Positions 6,010-8,648 of a stretch of 8,648 nt of DNA are shown piece after piece (positions within the stretch are counted from its first letter, which is position 1; each line of letters starts with the position of its first letter). Where the stretch lies: positions 1 to 8,648 of the forward strand of contig JAPOVO010000499.1 in the NCBI GenBank assembly GCA_026708165.1, in the 5' to 3' direction. This DNA comes from Chloroflexota bacterium. Lineage in GTDB: Bacteria > Chloroflexota > UBA11872 > VXNJ01. Made by a program: the position numbers and the translations under genes. The notes under the pieces are model-generated. The model worked only from the letters and a program-made list of their open reading frames with translations, was not told the DNA's origin and did not search any database.

Positions 6010-6872
6010 GTTCAGCAGGATCGAGAGCCGCTGATTTGGCGAAACGGGCCGATGCGGGTCTCAAGCTGGACACCGGCCTGGCAAAGGGAATTCTGACCGG
6101 ATTCATTCGAAACGAGTTGGGCAAAGTCGGATTCGAGAGGGCGGTCGTGGCGCTTTCCGGCGGCATCGATTCGGCGCTGGTTTGTGCGCTTGCTTCTAAG
6201 GCGCTCGGTCCGAAGAACGTGCTCGCGGTCATGATGCCTTATCGGACCAGCAACCCTTCCAGCCGCGCCGACGCCGAGGAGCTTATAGCGCAGCTAGGCG
6301 TCGAATCGCGCCTTGTCGACATAACCGGAATGACGAACCCCTATTTCGACCGACAGCCCGATATCTCCAACCACCGGCGAGGCAACGTAATGGCCCGAAT
6401 GCGAATGATCGTTGTCTACGATCACTCGGAGGACTTCGGAGGCCTGGTTATAGGCACCTCGAACAAGACGGAGATCCTGCTCGGCTACGGGACGCTCTTC
6501 GGCGATCTTGCGAGTGCGGTAAATCCGATTGGCGATCTGTTCAAGACGCAGGTCCGTCAGATGTCCAGAGCGATGAGTCTGCCCGTCAGCATCATCGACA
6601 AACCGCCGAGCGCCGACCTTTGGGAAGGGCAATCCGACGAAGAAGATTTGGGAATCTCTTATGACGAGGTGGACCGCATCCTCTACCTCATGTTTGACGA
6701 GCGGTTCCGGCTCTCGGAGCTGCTCGAAGCGGGTTTCCCGGACGAGCAGGTGACTAAGGTTTACTCGATGGTGCGGCGGAACCAGTTCAAGCGTCGTCCT
6801 CCCATCATTGCCAAGATTTCAGACAGGACTATCGAGCGCGAGTTCCGCTATCCGCGGGATTGGGGGCTTTGA
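6006..6872 (+). CDS. nadE: NAD(+) synthase
   Basis: The last step of NAD synthesis: ATP-dependent amidation of nicotinic acid adenine dinucleotide to NAD, in the cytosol, normally as a homodimer. It is 288 residues, the size of a stand-alone synthetase domain. The ATP-pyrophosphatase P-loop SGGIDSA lies at 51-57. Other family segments are present: GNVMARMRM (126-134), GTSNKTEILLGYGTLFGD (150-167), NPIGDLFKTQV (173-183) and PSADLWEGQSDEEDLG (201-216). The last two look most like the short ammonia-type enzymes, including archaeal ones. The gene overlaps the glutaminase gene by ATGA and has its own Shine-Dalgarno, so this organism seems to have a two-subunit glutamine-dependent enzyme. Nothing essential is missing. 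Function is certain; the nitrogen donor (glutamine through the partner, or free ammonia) is inferred. Confidence 0.96.
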   Translation: MSSAGSRAADLAKRADAGLKLDTGLAKGILTGFIRNELGKVGFERAVVALSGGIDSALVCALASKALGPKNVLAVMMPYRTSNPSSRADAEELIAQLGVESRLVDITGMTNPYFDRQPDISNHRRGNVMARMRMIVVYDHSEDFGGLVIGTSNKTEILLGYGTLFGDLASAVNPIGDLFKTQVRQMSRAMSLPVSIIDKPPSADLWEGQSDEEDLGISYDEVDRILYLMFDERFRLSELLEAGFPDEQVTKVYSMVRRNQFKRRPPIIAKISDRTIEREFRYPRDWGL

Positions 6873-6967
6873 TCGAAACGCAATTTGGATATCTAACAGC
6901 GCGGACCGATGATCGGAACACGTCCCGGATTCGTGGTCGAAACCGGTCGGTGAACGTGCATCGCAAC

Positions 6968-6973
6968 GAGGAG
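6968..6973 (+). promoter_or_regulatory. Ribosome binding site of the sugar isomerase gene
   Basis: GAGGAG lies eight bases before the ATG at 6982. The 109-bp gap upstream (6873-6981) also holds a short palindrome, CCGAT-G-ATCGG at 6906-6916. It has no promoter I can defend, so the gene may be read from the nadE transcript. Confidence 0.6.
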
Positions 6974-6981
6974 CCGCTCGC

Positions 6982-7824
6982 ATGAACTACAGTGTCGCCA
7001 CCAGCCTGTTTATGAGGTACGACCTGCCTACGGCTATCGAGAGAATCGCCGACGCCGGATTCGTGGAGGTCGAGTTGTGGACGCGAGCGCCACATCTCGA
7101 CGCGACCGACCCGCACTACGATGTTGGCCCCGCGCTTAGAACCCTGGTTGAGCGCGGTGTAAAAGCCACAAGCTGTCACGCTCCCTTTGGGCCGCATATG
7201 AATCTTGGCAGTCCCGATCCATCAGTCCGAGCGGCGGGAATCGACTCGCTGCGCTCGCTGCTGGAACCGTGCGCCAAGCTCGGAGTGGAAACGATAGTGG
7301 TACATCCCAACGTCGCCCCTCAAGGTCAGACTGACGAGCAGGCCGAAGCCACAAAACCGCTCATCCGCGACAGCATGGTCAAAGCAGGCGATGTTGCTCG
7401 ACCGTTCGGGCTTCGGCTCGCGTTCGAGAACATGCTCAGCGCCGGGCGGTCGCAGCCGTGCGGCGCAATGGCCCAACTACATGAACTGGTCGACGGACTC
7501 GCCGACAACGTCGGTTTGTGTTTCGATACGGGCCACGCGTTCGCGAACGGGCTCGATCTCGCAAGCGAAGTCCGGGACTCCGGCGACCGGCTGATCGCCT
7601 TGCACGTTCACAACAACGACGGCGAGGTGGACCGCCACTGGCCGCCGGGCCGCGGCAAGATTGCCTGGACTCCGTTTCTGGAGGCGCTTCGCGAGACGAG
7701 ATTCGAGGGGGCCTGGACACTGGAGTCGATGGCTCGCGGCGACGAAGACCCAATCGTCAATCTCGAGAAGACCAAGGCCGCGATCTCCGCTTGGGGGCCG
7801 CCGGCGGGAGCAGACAGCCCTTAG
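6982..7824 (+). CDS. Sugar phosphate isomerase/epimerase (xylose isomerase-like TIM barrel)
   Basis: A 280-residue soluble TIM-barrel protein of the AP endonuclease 2/xylose isomerase-like superfamily, whose members epimerise or isomerise keto-sugars, dehydrate inosose or cleave abasic DNA. Probable metal ligands sit at barrel strand ends: H66 (TSCHAPFG), H108 (IVVHPN), E149 (RLAFEN), D182 and H185 (CFDTGHA), H208 (ALHVHNNDG), and E248 (WTLESM). The E149-D182-H208-E248 set matches the single-metal sugar epimerases and isomerases. PPGRGKIAW (221-229) is the usual glycine-rich loop before the last strands. It starts at an ATG with a clear Shine-Dalgarno, 109 bp after nadE. The neighbouring Gfo/Idh and aldo/keto reductase genes suggest a sugar or polyol role; DNA repair is unlikely. 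The substrate is unknown. Confidence 0.9.
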   Translation: MNYSVATSLFMRYDLPTAIERIADAGFVEVELWTRAPHLDATDPHYDVGPALRTLVERGVKATSCHAPFGPHMNLGSPDPSVRAAGIDSLRSLLEPCAKLGVETIVVHPNVAPQGQTDEQAEATKPLIRDSMVKAGDVARPFGLRLAFENMLSAGRSQPCGAMAQLHELVDGLADNVGLCFDTGHAFANGLDLASEVRDSGDRLIALHVHNNDGEVDRHWPPGRGKIAWTPFLEALRETRFEGAWTLESMARGDEDPIVNLEKTKAAISAWGPPAGADSP

Positions 7825-7841
7825 ACAGGCCGGCGGCTTAA

Positions 7842-7861
7842 CCGGTTTGCGAATGAACCGG
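7842..7861. terminator. Hairpin between convergent genes, possible bidirectional terminator
   Basis: CCGGTT (7842-7847) pairs with AACCGG (7856-7861) around an 8-base loop, and a T-G pair can add one step. It sits in the 39 bases between the two facing stop codons. T-runs are lacking on both sides, so termination strength is uncertain. Confidence 0.45.
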
Positions 7862-7863
7862 CG

Positions 7864-8648
7864 CTAGTCGAGCCCCAGCAGCGCCAGCGAATCGCGGTGG
7901 ATGATCGCTTCGATATCGTCCTCCGGTATTCGCGGCAGGCCGGTCCCTTCGACGACGGAGTTGATATTTCTTAAGCCGTTGACGGTGTCTTCCTGCGTGC
8001 CGAACGGGAAATCGCTGCCGAAGAGCAGCTTGTGCATCATGCCGAACTCGTGAAACGCGGCTAGGGCCTGGTACATCCACCATGGCCGCTGGTACGCAGT
8101 CGTTATGTCGGTATAGAAGTTGTGATGCTTGCGCACCATCGTCATCGCGTCGATAAACCAGGGAAGACCGATGTGCGCGAGGATGACCTTCAGGTGAGGA
8201 AACTCCCGCCCGACGGGGTCGTAGTTGAGCGGGTTGGCCCATTGCATGGGCGCTCTGCTCATTCCCTGGAAGGCGGCGTGCGTCAGGATCGGCAATCCAA
8301 GCTCCTCGGCGCGAGCGTGGATTCTGGTAGCCATCGGCCCCGTCGGGTCGAAGTTCTGGTAGACGGGACTCATCTTGATTCCGCGCAGGCCCAGATCTCC
8401 CGCGCTGCGTTCCAGCTCGTCCAGGGCGTCCGGCTGGTTGGGGTCGATTGACATGAAGCCGATCAGCCTGTCGGGATCGCTTCGCACGTAGTCCGCGATC
8501 GAATCGTTGGGAGTGTGCATACCGAGGTGCAGCGCGTTGATGCCGAATACTATGACTCTTTCGGCGGCGGCAGTGTTTGCTTGATGCCGCTCGGGCGTGA
8601 TGTGCAACTGGACCGTGTCGGGGTAGGTTCTTTGCACCGCCCCCGTGA
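7864..8648 (-). CDS. Amidohydrolase family protein (amidohydrolase 2), 5' end cut by window edge
   Basis: A metal-dependent hydrolase or decarboxylase of the amidohydrolase-related (Amidohydro_2) TIM-barrel family. The reading frame stays open to the right edge, and the N-terminal metal site (an HxH normally within the first 15 residues) is missing, so roughly 40 residues probably lie outside. The GTG at 8637-8635 is most likely an internal Val codon. Counting from that codon, one can see GIKMSP (K88), the metal-ligand His in LPILTHAA (H120), the second His in VILAHIGLPW (H145) and the metal-binding and catalytic Asp in LLFGSDFPFG (D199). NFYTDITTAY and the C-terminal HRDSLALLGLD are also typical. 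Family members act on cyclic amides, lactones or aromatic carboxylates; the substrate is unknown. It converges on the isomerase gene with 39 bp between stops. Confidence 0.9.
   Translation of the reverse strand, partial: TGAVQRTYPDTVQLHITPERHQANTAAAERVIVFGINALHLGMHTPNDSIADYVRSDPDRLIGFMSIDPNQPDALDELERSAGDLGLRGIKMSPVYQNFDPTGPMATRIHARAEELGLPILTHAAFQGMSRAPMQWANPLNYDPVGREFPHLKVILAHIGLPWFIDAMTMVRKHHNFYTDITTAYQRPWWMYQALAAFHEFGMMHKLLFGSDFPFGTQEDTVNGLRNINSVVEGTGLPRIPEDDIEAIIHRDSLALLGLD

Noticed and set aside
5152..6872. Broken fused nadE (frameshift pseudogene)
   Set aside because: Both parts are intact, each has its own plausible start, the second has a Shine-Dalgarno, and the ATGA overlap is typical of coupled genes rather than of random damage.
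8635..8637. GTG as the true start of the amidohydrolase
   Set aside because: The frame continues open to the window edge and the family's N-terminal metal-binding HxH is absent, so the gene very probably begins outside the window.

Overview
This is a GC-rich bacterial chromosomal segment (roughly 60% G+C by eye), densely packed with ordinary metabolic genes. It has eight protein-coding genes, seven complete and one cut by the right edge. I see no rRNA, tRNA, CRISPR array, transposase, phage gene or toxin-antitoxin pair. Shine-Dalgarno sites, GTG/TTG starts and enzyme families all point to a bacterium. The mix of aldo/keto reductase, Gfo/Idh/MocA oxidoreductase, TIM-barrel sugar isomerase and amidohydrolase genes resembles free-living Chloroflexota (Dehalococcoidia/SAR202-like) genomes, but no phylogenetic marker is present and this placement is a weak guess.

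Layout: bases 1-248 are intergenic and hold a 10-bp inverted repeat. Three minus-strand genes follow, read right to left: an aldo/keto reductase (2850-3812), an SDR sugar-nucleotide epimerase/threonine-dehydrogenase-like protein (1872-2807) and the M17 leucyl aminopeptidase pepA (249-1766). pepA has its own possible promoter (-10 TATAAT) in the 105-bp gap in front of it. A divergent intergenic region (3813-3985) separates the aldo/keto reductase from a plus-strand Gfo/Idh/MocA oxidoreductase (3986-5002). It carries the same 11-bp motif facing outward towards each gene at nearly the same distance from each start codon.

Next on the plus strand is a two-gene NAD synthetase unit. A free-standing glutaminase (nitrilase-fold) subunit (5152-6009) overlaps the synthetase nadE (6006-6872) by ATGA. 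In most bacteria with glutamine-dependent NAD synthetase these two domains are fused in one polypeptide. A TIM-barrel sugar phosphate isomerase/epimerase (6982-7824) follows. It converges on an amidohydrolase-2 family metal hydrolase (7864 to the right edge), and a small hairpin between the two stop codons could terminate both transcripts.

How the genes fit together: the NAD synthetase pair makes the cofactor used by the neighbouring NAD(P)-dependent dehydrogenases. The aldo/keto reductase, SDR, Gfo/Idh and isomerase genes are the kind found together in catabolism of uncommon sugars or polyols, but no substrate can be read from the sequence. I found no convincing novel defence or mobile system. 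The points most worth a second look are the split NAD synthetase, the mirrored motif in the divergent promoter, and the single TAG codon that alone separates two in-frame enzymes.
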